In this document: piece after piece, positions 44,471 to 55,370 of the stretch | Layout of the letters: every line of letters starts with the position of its first letter | How positions within the stretch are numbered: position 1 is the first letter of the stretch | Made by a program: the position numbers and the translations under genes | The notes under the pieces: model-generated | Seen by the model: the letters and a program-made list of their open reading frames with translations, nothing else | What the model was told of the DNA's origin: nothing | Databases searched by the model: none | Assembly: GCA_018105865.1 (NCBI GenBank) | Contig: CM030832.1 | Coordinates: 27,830,586 to 27,894,585 of the forward strand | Direction: 5' to 3' | DNA length: 64,000 bases | From: Metaphire vulgaris | Taxonomy: Eukaryota; Annelida; Clitellata; Crassiclitellata; Megascolecidae

Positions 44471-45313
44471 TATATTTGGAATTCCATTTCAAAGAACTCT
44501 CCAGATAATGATGTTTTATATATGCAGTCTCAGTTTTCTTAAACAGCATACAGTATGTTTTATCTCCTGCAGTTTTTCCTATATTGCTTATTTAATTTTG
44601 ATTGTTGTGATTGCTATTTTTAATAGTTGCTTTAATAGTTGATTTTGATACTTGTTTTGACTCATTCCTGTTTTGAAAGTTATTTGAGCAAAACTATTGT
44701 GTTGCATTTTAATATCAAGTGCTGTACGAAGTTTTAATTTTAGTGGATGTTTTCTCGATTTTTGACACCAAATTACTTTATTTCCAGAATTTCTACATTA
44801 TGCATGATTTGGTTGCATCGGATAATTACGTGGTTATCTGTATGTTTGGATTTTTACTTATATTTTAAACTGGAATTGGCTCGAATGTATTCAGTAACAT
44901 TGTTGCATATTTAGTCATTGATTATTAAATTCTAGCAATATTTACAGGATATCTTGTTGTGAAAAAGTTTTGTACTGTTCTTATTGTAATTATTTTGGTC
45001 AGTCTCATGATTCTGTGTATATGGAATATTGCGATATAATTTATATTTATTAGTATTATGCGATGTTTGGCTTAACGACAGCCATAGTAGAACTTTTCCA
45101 ATAAATGTGCTTTTCAGACCTGTGAAATATTAACCGTCATATCTGATGAATTTATGATAGACGTTTGCTATTTTCAGAAATGTTTTTGGGTCAGACAGGC
45201 GAGACAGCTACCGTAAACCCAAATTTCCTACCCCATTTGAGGGAAGGGCAAAGACGTATTTAACAGGGGGAGGAGAATCACTGCAGTTTTCATTGTTCTG
45301 ATAGTTATATCAA
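44471..45313. other. AT-rich stretch, nothing recognised
   Basis: CpG-poor, AT-rich DNA similar to the PIK3CB introns. Second AATAAA at 45100. Confidence 0.5.
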
Positions 45314-45626
45314 CGGTGGCGTAGCCAGGATTTCCGGAAGGGGGGTTTGGTTTCGATCTTGACCAAACTATGCAAAATCTTTGTTATTTTTCTTTTTTAG
45401 GAGCTGACAAGCAAAAAAAGATCATCACCTTCGTATTCTTTCTAGTTTTTTCTATTTTCTATAGCACTTCGAAATTTTTTCGATTGGCAGCCAGCCAAGG
45501 GGGTTTTGAATCCCAAACTCGCGTCCAAAAATGAAAAATGCATGGAGAAGCATGTAAAAAATTTTTCTGTCGGCAGCCAAGGGGGGTTTTAACCCCAACC
45601 TCCCTTTCCCCTTGGCTACGCCACTG
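45314..45626 (+). mobile_element. hAT-type MITE (CAGTGGCGTAGCC family)
   Basis: Starts CGGTGGCGTAGCCAGGA, ends GGCTACGCCACTG, with the GACAAGCAAAAAAAGATCATC phrase inside. Flanks TATATCAA and GATATCAG are partly alike. 313 bp; internal phrase GGGGGTTTTGAATCCCAAAC is repeated, so part of the body is duplicated. Confidence 0.75.
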
Positions 45627-45849
45627 GATATCAGCATTTGATTTTATTTAATCTTGAATTTCTAGTATTTTTTATTGAGCTAGCGGTCTGTACAGATAGT
45701 TTCGAAATGGATCGAAAGGCTTGGGCCCTCTGTGCATGAATTTGTTTGTTTCGTTAGTACACTGTATTTCTGGAATCTGTTTTGAAATAATTTTCTTCAG
45801 GAATATTCTGAAGCGAGTTACAGTCGTTCATCTGATCATTCACATCTTC

Positions 45850-47750
45850 TGATTGATCTATGCAATGGCTTTCTTCTCCATACTGTTCCTGCACATTAGG
45901 ATTAGCCTCGTGTCTTTCATTTGTGTGTTCTTTGCAGAAGATGTGATCGAATTTCATCACATTGCAGTGATATGGACAAGTACAAAATTGTCTTCTGGCA
46001 TCATCGTCGCAGTACAAGTACAAGTACTTGCATTCCAAAACTCCCAGTTTCAGAAAATTCTGGCCTCCAAGGGTCGTACAAGTACCTTTTTTCTTCAATG
46101 AGTGAATTACAAGTACAAGTACAACCTGGCCTCCAACAGCACTAGTACAACATTTTTGGCTATTGACATTTTTTCCCTTGCTGACATTTTGTCCCCTTTA
46201 GACATTTTCTGCATGTCCGTGATATTTTGTCCGTGACATTTTGTCCTCGGAGCAGTTTGTCCGGGCCACGAATAAAATTGACACCCATTTTGCATCTAAA
46301 TATAATCACAAAAACAATGCACTAAAAAAATAGAGATGATAGTCTTGCATTGTGGACATATTAACCCGTGATTTTGCGAGTTTTGGTCCGATCAATTTAG
46401 AAAGGCGCCACGAAACGTTCGATGACTGCAGCCGTTTAGATTGGTGCGCCAGAAGCAGGCACACTAAAACCATGGTCTCTAATTAATGGCTGGAAAATAC
46501 AGCCTGCTGAACTAAATTTTTCTAGATAACAAAACTGTTCCAAAACAATGATGTATCAGTTAATATTTTAGCAAGGTTTTCAAATAAATATCGGCATTGA
46601 GTTCCAGAAGGTAAGTGCCCTTTGCCATCTGTGAGGATGTTAAAACCTGTCATTAAGAAAAAATGGAACAGCATTATACTTTAGTTATAAATTTTAAAAC
46701 GTACAAATCTTAAAACGCCAGACAAACTGTAAGCAAGTACACAATGATATTCAAGTCGCAACGCCTCTGTTACCTGGCCTCTTAATTACACTACAAGTAA
46801 AAAATATTTTTGTTTGTTCCTAAATATCTTGTTTTCAAGTCCCTGGCCTAACTACAAAACAGTTTTTGTTCAAAACTGAATTTGCTTTTGGGGTAAAATG
46901 ATTTGTGAAATTCGAATACAACACATTATCGTTCACATTCAAAGCTGACAACATACCATTATTCTGGATCTCTGGTGTTCTTTTTTAGATCTGAAAGATG
47001 TGATAACGAATTTCATCACATTGCAGTGATATTGGACATCGACTTTTAATTGTCTTTCGTGGTGATCATCATTGCGTCGATGGCATCAAGAGGCTGCTTG
47101 CAGCCAGAAATTTCTGCAAAGGCATCGGTGGCTCTGGTTCTCCCCATTCCCAATTTCAGAAAATTCTTCAGGGGAAACAAAAGACAGGTCGTCAATCCAG
47201 GATTACTTTTTTCTTCAATGAGTGAAGGTATATAATCACGATCTCAACTACCTGATCATATTGAGTCTCACAGCCAATGGAGTTTGACCCTAACTCAAGG
47301 ACTTGAACTTGTTGGATGAAAGTGTGCAGGTGACAGAACAGAGAAAGCCGCGAACGTTTTTCCAAATTCTTCAGTCAGCTAGCCATCTGCATCAATGTCA
47401 CTGTCGTCTTTTCGAGGCTCTTCATCTTTAACCTGTTGATGGTGCTTCTCAGTTTCATCCAAGAACCTCAAAGTCTAGTCCAGTGCTAGTAGCCTTGTCT
47501 CTCCCCATGGCTCAGGGCCCACTGGTCGAGAATTTCTAGGGTCCCATTTTGTATCTAAGTACGACAACTATGGTTGTTAAAAACAATGTCAAAATGTCTT
47601 AATGATTGGTCTGAACCGACTTGTATTTTCTTTGCCTCTAGAACAACCGCATGAATCCGTGATTTTGCAAGAGTTTTGGTCCGGAGCGATTTAGAAAAGA
47701 GGCGCCACGAAACGTTCGATGACTGCAGCCTCATCAAGTTTGTCAAGACA
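45850..47750 (-). repeat. Diverged direct duplication, about 1.1 kb apart, of unknown origin
   Basis: 45935-46110 and 46990-47225 share GAATTTCATCACATTGCAGT and TTTTTCTTCAATGAGTGA blocks. 46283-46460 and 47535-47730 share CCATTTTG(C/T)ATCTAA and GGCGCCACGAAACGTTCGAT (plus GACTGCAGCC). The order is preserved, so this is a tandem duplication of a roughly 0.6-0.7 kb unit, later diverged. A Cys-rich minus-strand frame (45754-46098) lies in the first copy. Origin unrecognised; a fragmented transposon or a decayed host gene are both possible. Confidence 0.5.
46152..46275 (-). mobile_element. GACATTTTGTCC-unit element, degraded copy
   Basis: Six to seven variants of GACATTTTGTCC, ending TTTGTCCGGGCCACG as in the 30280 copy. 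The left arm and the telomere-like core are lost. No duplication visible. It sits inside the first unit of the diverged duplication. Confidence 0.6.
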
Positions 47751-47836
47751 GATGCAGCAAATGCCTGTTTTCCAACAGCCAGGGGCAAGGGTTCTTCGTC
47801 GGACCACAGATAAAAAACCATAGCGCGCCCATTCAT
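47555..47836 (-). other. Unrecognised minus-strand open frame in the second duplicate
   Basis: 93 codons starting MNGRAMVFYLWSDEEPLPL. I do not recognise it. Its middle (QSSNVSWRLFSKSLRTKTLAKSR) falls in the segment shared with the first duplicate, where the frame is broken. This suggests a once-coding unit, perhaps of a mobile element. No splice sites or domain support it as a live gene. Confidence 0.25.
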
Positions 47837-48470
47837 AAATTTTTAGCATGGAGAAAGGGTCTTGAAACACAATGCATTGTTGTATGGCTATCTTGGCAAC
47901 CACATGAAAACTTCGAGATGGACAAAACACTTCAAAAGAACCAGGCAAAATTAGATGCAAAATGTCCTAATATTTTTCATGCCCACCTTTTCAAATTTAA
48001 TTGGAAAATATTGGCATTTTATATTCCAGCAAGATGAACGCTCTTGCCCCAGGATATTGGACATTGAACGTCGTTAAAGGACCAAACACGTGGTGGGGAC
48101 TATGTCTGAAGTCTTCATTGCCTATGGACAGTAAGAAAAATTTCATTTCTGAATGCTTTTAAGTTTTTCACCGTTTTTGCATTTTATTACATAATGTTCC
48201 TTCTCGAAGTAAAAAATGCAATTGTATAAAAAACAACTTTTTGTCTTAAAAACGCATGAAAGCAAATTTATGATGAATATAGCCATGATTTGGGGATCCT
48301 ATATATAGGCAACTGAAATATAACCCCGAAGCGGAACAAAAATCTGTTATTGCTTGTGTTATTATCCTCATCCCTAATTTTTACGATCTCATGACCTTTC
48401 TATTTCCGAATAGGGAGTCTCCGTACCCTCCATAACACCCTCGTGGCTTCTCTAGCTAATTTTAGGCAAA

Positions 48471-48815
48471 GGGCTCGTCCACAAATTACGTAACGCGCCT
48501 AGGGGAGGGGGTCTAGACATTTTTTACGAATACGTGTGACGAGGGGGTTCCGTAAATGTGACGTAACGCAACACAAAATTTTTAAGTGACGACCTTTTCT
48601 TATTTTTTTGCTTGTCAGTATGTTTGGAGTGGGAAAAATAGAAGGATGAATTACGTGTTTTTTGCTTGTCAAGAGACTTTTCGGAAGACGAAAGGAGGGG
48701 TCGGCCCGTTGTTACGTCATATTTTAGGGGGTCTGACTTTTTGTTACGTCGTGTTACGTAGGGGGAGAGGGTCAAAAAAGTGCCAAAATCGCGTTACGTC
48801 ATCTATGGACGACCT
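48471..48815. mobile_element. MITE with GGGCTCGTCCACAAATTACG termini
   Basis: Left GGGCTCGTCCACAAATTACG and right CGTCATCTATGGACGACCT are inverted, flanked by CAAA on both sides. Interior is rich in GTTACGT/ACGTAAC words and G-runs. Related in end structure to the element at 56480. Superfamily not determined; the short duplication argues against hAT. Confidence 0.65.
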
Positions 48816-49650
48816 CAAAGAGACAAACATTGTTAGATGCACATACATAAAGGAGAGAAAGTGAAGAGATTCAAGTCTAAAAGAGGCAGTAGCGGAAGAA
48901 AAATTGAACGGAAAATAGAAAAAGCCAGCGAGACAGTTACGTGCCATTACGTGGGCGGGGGGCTGGGTGTATTGTATACATGTCGGTTGGTTCAAGTGAC
49001 GTCACTGGGACGGTGCTTTGTACAGAAACGAAGTTTGCCTCTCGAATTCGATGGATACGTTGGCTGGTTGGAGCGATGGTTGGGTCCCGATTCGTCGTAA
49101 ACCTTGCTGGTAATTAATTAGCCATTGCCACTTTGTGAGCGTCATAGGCCCCGAGGAGACGGCCTAATCTCTAGCATTTAATCAAGTCATCGATAAAATA
49201 ATCAATCAGTAGAGACAGTTAGCAAGTGCCCGTCGCTGCAGAATCCGCGCTGCCTCCGGCGTTTTTCGTTTCGTTTAGTCTAGCATTGAAAGGAACGGGG
49301 CCGAGTGAGCGAATTTTCCTGTTGTGCATGTACAGGCGTAGAAGCCCTTTGCTATAAGGTTTTAAAAAGACTTCTACGTATAGGCCTATTTATTGTCAGG
49401 ATTCTACTGCAACAAACGTTCTCTTTGCCGGGAGAGTTATAGAAAGGGCTACTCTCGTCTCCACTGATGCTCGTAAAGTTAGTCCCCTGCTGTTGTTGAA
49501 ATAACAGAGCATAATTGTCTATAACCAAGTGCTTGATTTTTCGAAAAAGTGGGGGTTGTACTGCTCCCATCCCAACATTTTCAACCCCACTAAGGGGCCG
49601 GGCAGCTAATGACCAAAATATTAGAACTCCACAGAGGGATCGGCCTCTGT

Positions 49651-49706
49651 ATCTGTCTGTATCTGTCTGTATCTGTCCCTGTCTCTGTCTGTCTGTCTGT
49701 CTGTCT

Positions 49707-49790
<84 letters not shown>
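49651..49790. repeat. (CTGT)n(CT)n(TA)n compound microsatellite
   Basis: Imperfect CTGTATCTGT, then CTGT, CT and TA arrays in series, ending at 49790. Confidence 0.95.
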
Positions 49791-49791
<1 letters not shown>

Positions 49792-49859
49792 TGCGTCTTT
49801 GTGTGTGTTTGTGTGTGTTTGTGTGTGCGCGCGACAGAGAGCGAAGTGATGGGCGCCTG

Positions 49860-50448
49860 TTCTCATCGATCGTAGGGCCTACCACCGTTCGTTAGTTCGG
49901 TCGGTCGCAAGGCAGTCGCTGCTGCTGCTGCTGCTGAGCCCACGGAATGTCACAGTAATAATCTCCAACTACTGCTGCTGCTGCTGCTGCCACTGCGTCG
50001 TCGAAAGGTCTTCGACAGACCACCGCAGTCCGAATAACAGCAGAGCGTGAGACAGCGCCAGCCACCAGGAGGCTGCCAACGCCATCGCCGCCGCGACACA
50101 ATCACTGTCGCCGATTAATTTCCCTCCTCGGCCTTCGGCACTTCGCAGTTCGCCCAAAGTGCTTCCATCGACCGTAACGTCTAAATAATATATTGAAACA
50201 TCGACGAGCAGTTTTCTTTCGAATCAAAACAACTCTTCTCGAAGCTGCGATGACACGAAAGGGTTCTCGAGGCGAACGGATGATGTCCAGGGGATCTTAG
50301 CCGTCGAAGGCGTAAGAAGGACGAAAAGAAGCATCAACGCTCCGCTGGATAAAATCGAAATTCGCTGCGGTTATTTTAAATTCTCGCTCGTTTCTACGCG
50401 AAAATCCTTGAAGGTTTTTCCCTTCATTGATCTACATTCGTACTCACG
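49860..50448 (+). promoter_or_regulatory. CpG-rich stretch with CTG runs, candidate promoter and 5' UTR
   Basis: Non-repetitive, CG-rich compared with both sides. Contains two CTG tracts (about 49919-49935 and 49972-49990) and leads without stop-signal features into an ATG exon with a strong donor. The pattern resembles a first exon with a long 5' UTR. No TATA box or initiator was identified. Confidence 0.4.
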
Positions 50449-50510
50449 ATGAACAATTCGGGAATGGGAAGAAGAAGCAAAAAGCTGCTGGGAAATCTCA
50501 AGTGGTTTTC
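50449..50510 (+). CDS. Probable first coding exon of an unrecognised gene extending right
   Basis: ATG at 50449 opens 20 codons (MNNSGMGRRSKKLLGNLKWF) and the exon ends in phase 2 at a near-perfect donor, TTC|GTAAGT. The peptide is basic and has no signal peptide or known motif that I recognise. The next exon was not found in this window, so either the first intron is longer than 13 kb or the next exon is short and missed. The alternative is a chance ATG plus donor in CpG-rich DNA. Confidence 0.4.
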
Positions 50511-50747
50511 GTAAGTATACAGCGGTGCTCAATGCGCATTTTGGACAAATGAGGTCTCAAGTAATAGTTATAGTTATTAGATCCATACTACAGAAGCTTG
50601 GCCCACACAGTCTTAGTCATGCTGTGTACATAATCGGGAAATTTAAGAGTAGCTAGAATATTGCGTGTTACCTGATCAGTCGTTATTTTGACAATGATGA
50701 CTCATGACTGATGGAGAAGTTTAATGTTTGCACAAATGGCCGTGCAT

Positions 50748-50921
50748 CATTGGCGGCTCCAGGATTTGGCAAGTGGGGGGCCGTTGGGGTGGCAACTTAT
50801 AATCATGGGGCCAACCATTTGTTGTTAGGTATGTAGTATTAATTATAGGGTCCCAACAGGGGGCCACTGAGGGGACCAGGCACTCAATAGGGGGCACGGG
50901 CCTCCTGTGGAGCCGCCACTG
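50748..50921 (+). mobile_element. hAT-type MITE (CAGTGGCGGCTC family)
   Basis: Starts CATTGGCGGCTCCAGGA, ends GTGGAGCCGCCACTG, perfect 8-bp duplication CCGTGCAT (50740-50747 and 50922-50929). 174 bp. Confidence 0.9.
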
Positions 50922-50943
50922 CCGTGCATTGCTCTCTTAAGGC

Positions 50944-51316
50944 CGTGGCCGGAAAAATGTCACCGGACAAAATGTCACCAGACAAAATGTCACCGGACAA
51001 AATGTCACCGGACAAAATGTCACCAGACAAAATGTCATGGGGACAAAATGTCCGCAGTTTAGGGTTAAGGTTAGTATTAGGGTTAGGGTTAGAGTAATGA
51101 TGACATTTTGTCCGCGGACATTTTGTCCCCATGACATTTTGTCTGGTGACATTTTGTCCCCATGCCATTTTGTCTGGTGACATTTTGTCCCCGTGACATT
51201 TTGTCCGTGACATGTTGTCCCCATGACATTTTGTCTGGTGACATTTTGTCCCCGTGACATTTTGTCCGTGACATTTTGTCCGTGACATTTTGTCCGTGAC
51301 ATTTTGTCATGGCACC
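50944..51316 (+). mobile_element. GGACAAAATGTC-unit element with telomere-like core (large copy)
   Basis: Left arm 50944-51050: six to seven units of GGACAAAATGTCACC. Core 51056-51096: GGGTTAAGGTTAGTATTAGG then GGTTAGGGTTAGAG. Right arm 51100-51310: about fifteen units of GACATTTTGTCC spaced by GGTGA, CCGTG or CCATG. The flanks carry a perfect duplication CTTAAGGC (50936-50943 and 51317-51324; it can be read as 9 bp, CTTAAGGCC). Each unit is a small palindrome (GGACA-AAA-TGTCC), and the arms are inverted to each other. No coding capacity. Class unknown; an 8-bp duplication would fit hAT. Confidence 0.8.
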
Positions 51317-51324
51317 CTTAAGGC

Positions 51325-52856
51325 CTGTTTGCACAGTTACAGTAGGTTATTTAATGTGACTACATCACTGACTGAAAATTTCGAAATAATTGACTTTAGG
51401 CTTCTGGTCAGATAAACGGTCATGTCCTAAGTGAGATGAAAGTGATGACCTTACTCAAATCTTTTTCAAGCCGGTCCACAGTCCGTCTTCCGTCGATCGT
51501 GATGGATCGTTAGTTACAACGGAAGTCCTGTTGTTCCTATGCCCACAACGGCGTAGTAGTCAACGGCGAGTAACTGAGGCTCCTCTTGATAGACCGTTAA
51601 AAGTGCACCGACGACGCAACGGATAAAAAGGACAAAACCCAAAATGCAAATAATTAATACATGTAAGATTTTACGACAGGATATTTGCAATTCCGCACGT
51701 GAAAAATGTTTTCAAGGTGATTCGTTTTCATAGCGGGATATCTGGGGCAGAGCTCGAGTCTCACAGAAATTTTGGTTAATATTATAAATACACCTGTAGA
51801 CGGCGAACTGCCTGTATTGTGCACGTCTTAAAGACTTTAAATTGTGATTTACTACTGAATGACCAAAAGCCGTAATAAAGCACGATCAGTTCGAATAACG
51901 GAAACGGAAATAGTACGTCAAAGAATGATCGCAATAACAGCAGCGAGTGAGTAAGCAGGCTAATATATACGCTATAGGCCTATATAATAACTGTATTCTA
52001 AGTGGTTTAGTAGGGGCTTTGTTGAAAGCCAAATTCAGGTTCGAAATTTTTCAGACACACATATTCAAAGAGCTGTTGATGTCCACAAGAACCAGCCTTG
52101 CGGTCCGGACTGTGGACCGCGGGTCGCAGTTGAGTACCCGTGGCCTAGAACATGAAAACTTTCAAATAGGCCTACAGTCGATGTTTAGACAAACGATGGA
52201 GCACTGCTGCCTGCGAGAGAGATCCTGTCCGTAGAGAATCTTGACATTCTTCTGTCCAGGATATTTTAAACAATATAGTCGAGCCACTTAGCCCGAATGA
52301 ATGAGACCACAGAAAGACATTATCTGCACTTAGTTCATGTAGAAATGCACAATGCGCCACATCATGGAAAGTCTCGGTTCTCTGATAAGCCCCAGGAAGA
52401 ACAGTCTCAGTTGCTAATCTGTTTACAGAGATAAGAGATTTGCTAGACTCATTGCATATGTGGTGGGTTTGTCGATTGTGGACGTAACCTTGCTACAGGA
52501 GCTGTTTTAGCGTCAAGGTGCACAGTCGAACATGACCAGAATCATACGTTTCGTTGCTAATTAACAGTGAAATTAAGTAGGTAAGTAAATATAATCTCGT
52601 GAATTTCTATAGCGCTTTCAATAGTAGCACCACAGTAGCTGTCTGCTCTTAGGCTTAAATGCGAAACATGTGATCCCTTTTAATGCGGGAGTCTTTGTTA
52701 TATTCTGTGCATAAGCTATTTTATTTTGGTTAGAATGTTAATCGATTAGTAAGTAGGCAGGTAATGACACAGCAAAGGCAGCAAATAAAACTAGTAATTC
52801 TACCGCTAGGCCTATCACAACTACTACCACTAGGCCTACCACTTATTCTTATACTG
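51325..52856. other. Intergenic or intronic stretch, no gene recognised
   Basis: No splice-supported exon found. Four TAGGCCTA octamers (51974, 52167, 52807, 52831). A short-repeat motif (TTTCTATAGCGCTTTCAATA) lies near 52604. If 50449-50510 is a real first exon, this is its first intron. Confidence 0.45.
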
Positions 52857-52949
<93 letters not shown>

Positions 52950-52950
52950 A
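52857..52950. repeat. (ACT)n microsatellite
   Basis: About thirty ACT units; reads as polytyrosine in one frame, an artefact. Confidence 0.95.
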
Positions 52951-53992
52951 GTAAACAGAAGCAACAATAAATTATTAATAATTTTGGGGCATTTGTCGTC
53001 GTCATCATCAGCAGCAACAATTATTATAATGTTGCTATTTATTATTAATAATATTATACTAGTATTATTACTAATGACAACAATGTCCTAAAATTTATCA
53101 ATCGATGGTACTCTTGATCCATCCAAATTAAGGGGATCAAGTCAGTTCCAGATGTCAGCTGAGCTAATGACCAGTTCCTCGTCGTCTGCACAACATTGAA
53201 TAGTTGTCCTGTCCAGAGACTTTGAGGATCTTAGCAGACAGCGTCGTAAAACACTGCGAAGACGCAGGTGGGACTGCTTTAGTCGATTTCTTCTTCACTG
53301 TAGAACAGAGCACTGAGTCTATTTGAGCAAGAACTACACGGTACGCCTTCAAGCCTCTATCGATTCAAAGCTATCCATATCAACCGCACGACCAAGAGAA
53401 TCGTTTGAGACAACGTTGAGATCGATTCCTGTTACCTTGACTGCCTTCGTGTTATGCTCAGTTACCTCAACTGTAACAGGATCTCCATTCTACAACGATT
53501 TCTCGCTTATTCAGACGACAGCTTGGAGGGATGAGATACAACTAACCGGATAGACAGACAGACAGACAGGCAGACAGGTACGATTACCTGATTTGATCGC
53601 GAGGCAGGATCTAAATCCCTGGCGTCACCAGCCGCCGCCGAGTGGAATAGATACGGCAATGATCGTCAATTTAATTTGGCGCCGATATAATACTGTAATC
53701 AGAACCGAGAGAGGTTGGTTCTAAGGCAGAGTCTCTTCCTCGCGACAGATACGCTGCCAACCGCAATGTCTGTCGCCGTCAGACACAAGACAAGAGCCGT
53801 TGCGCCGGCAAATGCGTTTAGTGAACAGACGGGTGCGCACCGTTGGGTATAGGAATTATCGAATTGTACGGGAAGGGTTCGATAGAAAAATACCCCTATG
53901 TCTTTCCGACATTCTTTTCCATATGCCCTACGGTCATTCATGTCCGGTCAGAAAGGTCATTTTTGGCAAGGTCACTTATGTCTGTCTACGTC

Positions 53993-54033
53993 ATGATGAT
54001 GATGACGACGACGACGATGATGATGATGATGAT
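53993..54033. repeat. (GATGAC)n-like array
   Basis: GATGATGATGACGACGACG array; reads as polyaspartate in one frame. Confidence 0.9.
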
Positions 54034-54066
54034 CCTGGTGATTATGATGAGAGATAATCATGAGAC

Positions 54067-54265
54067 CAGTGGCATAGCCCCGGAGAAGGCATGGGGGGCC
54101 CTATTCCAGTTGGGACTGTCGTGAAATTTGCCAAAACCGTTGAGTTTATGGGGGCGGGAGGGGTTAGTAACCTGATGGAAGATATGTGTTTTGCTTGTCG
54201 GAGTTTTGGGCCCGAAAATGTCTACGTTTCCCCTCCCCTATTTCAGAACAATGTATGCGCCACTG
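54067..54265 (+). mobile_element. hAT-like MITE (CAGTGGCATAGCC)
   Basis: CAGTGGCATAGCCCCGGAG at the left and TATGCGCCACTG at the right are inverted. No convincing 8-bp duplication. Confidence 0.55.
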
Positions 54266-54836
54266 CTTGGGATCACTGCGGTATTTGTCGGGGGAGGGGA
54301 GCATTAATAATTATTGGTCGCTGGTTACTGGTTTGTCCATTTTTTAAATAGGAGAGGGAAGGGGAAGTGGCAACATGTCCTCCCTCCCACCTGGCCTGTC
54401 TTTCAAATACCATGTTGCTTGGAATCTAATGCCGAAAAGTATATATAATATAAGAGATCTGAGTCAGCGATTGGGTATTTGTATTTTTGCGTGCAAATAC
54501 CTTCGAACTAGTCGGAGCGTAGATCAGAAATTCAGAAATGCCTTCTGCTAATGGATTTTTTTTACATTTCTCGCCAGACAAGAATCAATAAATGGCAGTC
54601 AACTGCTGAATGCTGATCTAATTTATGACGGACTTTCCCGGAACTTAAAAAGTCTGCTCCAAGGGCATTCATAAATAATATCCGGCCGTACTCAGACCTT
54701 TGTTGCACAGAATTTATTACATCCGTTGAAAAATAAAGTAAAAATCCGAAAAGCGAGAGCTGCACTTATTCGTGATTGAAAATAGTTTAAAGCGATTATA
54801 CCTTTGGCCACTTTTTTAGACTCTTCTGTCTGTGAC

Positions 54837-55362
54837 CATTGGCGCCCACACTTATGGGCAAGAGGAGCACTTGCCCCTGGAAAATGCATATATATATTTT
54901 TGTAGCTAACTATAAAAGGTTTAGAAAGGTAAAGGTTCGCCCATACTCAATTCCGAGCTTCGACAAGCAGCGACGCAGGTGACTAAAGCCATTAATCTAG
55001 AGTAATTTGTCATTACTTTCTCCAGACCCGCGTTTTACCTTCGCAGTCACAGCTGTTATTCAGTTACCACCGCCCTCTAGCGAATTAAGACCGAATCGAC
55101 CTTAAGGGGCTTCTGTGGGGTTGAACCCGTTCCGTCAGCGTGCCTGTCTAACGTGTTACCAATCTGCCATCTTATCTTCCTGCCCCAACACTAACCATAT
55201 TTTTGCTTTTAAACAGCATTTTCGCGCTAAAACACTATTGATTCACAGAGTGAAATTGAAAAACTTAACTTTAACTAGGAACTGTGGATTTGAATATGTC
55301 GAAAATTATATTAATCGTGACCATTGTGTTTTTCCCCTGGAAAACTTTCTGGGGCGCCACTG
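54837..55362 (+). mobile_element. hAT-type element (CATTGGCGCCCAC family)
   Basis: Left CATTGGCGCCCACACTTATG, right TCTGGGGCGCCACTG. Flanks TCTGTGAC and TCCGTGAC match in seven of eight bases. 526 bp, no transposase. The left end matches the partial copy at 10617. Confidence 0.75.
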
Positions 55363-55370
55363 TCCGTGAC

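Noticed and set aside
51056..51096. TTAGGG-like repeats suggesting a telomere or internal telomeric site
   Set aside because: Only a few imperfect units, present inside a transposable element and repeated in the copy at 30280; no terminal or fusion context.
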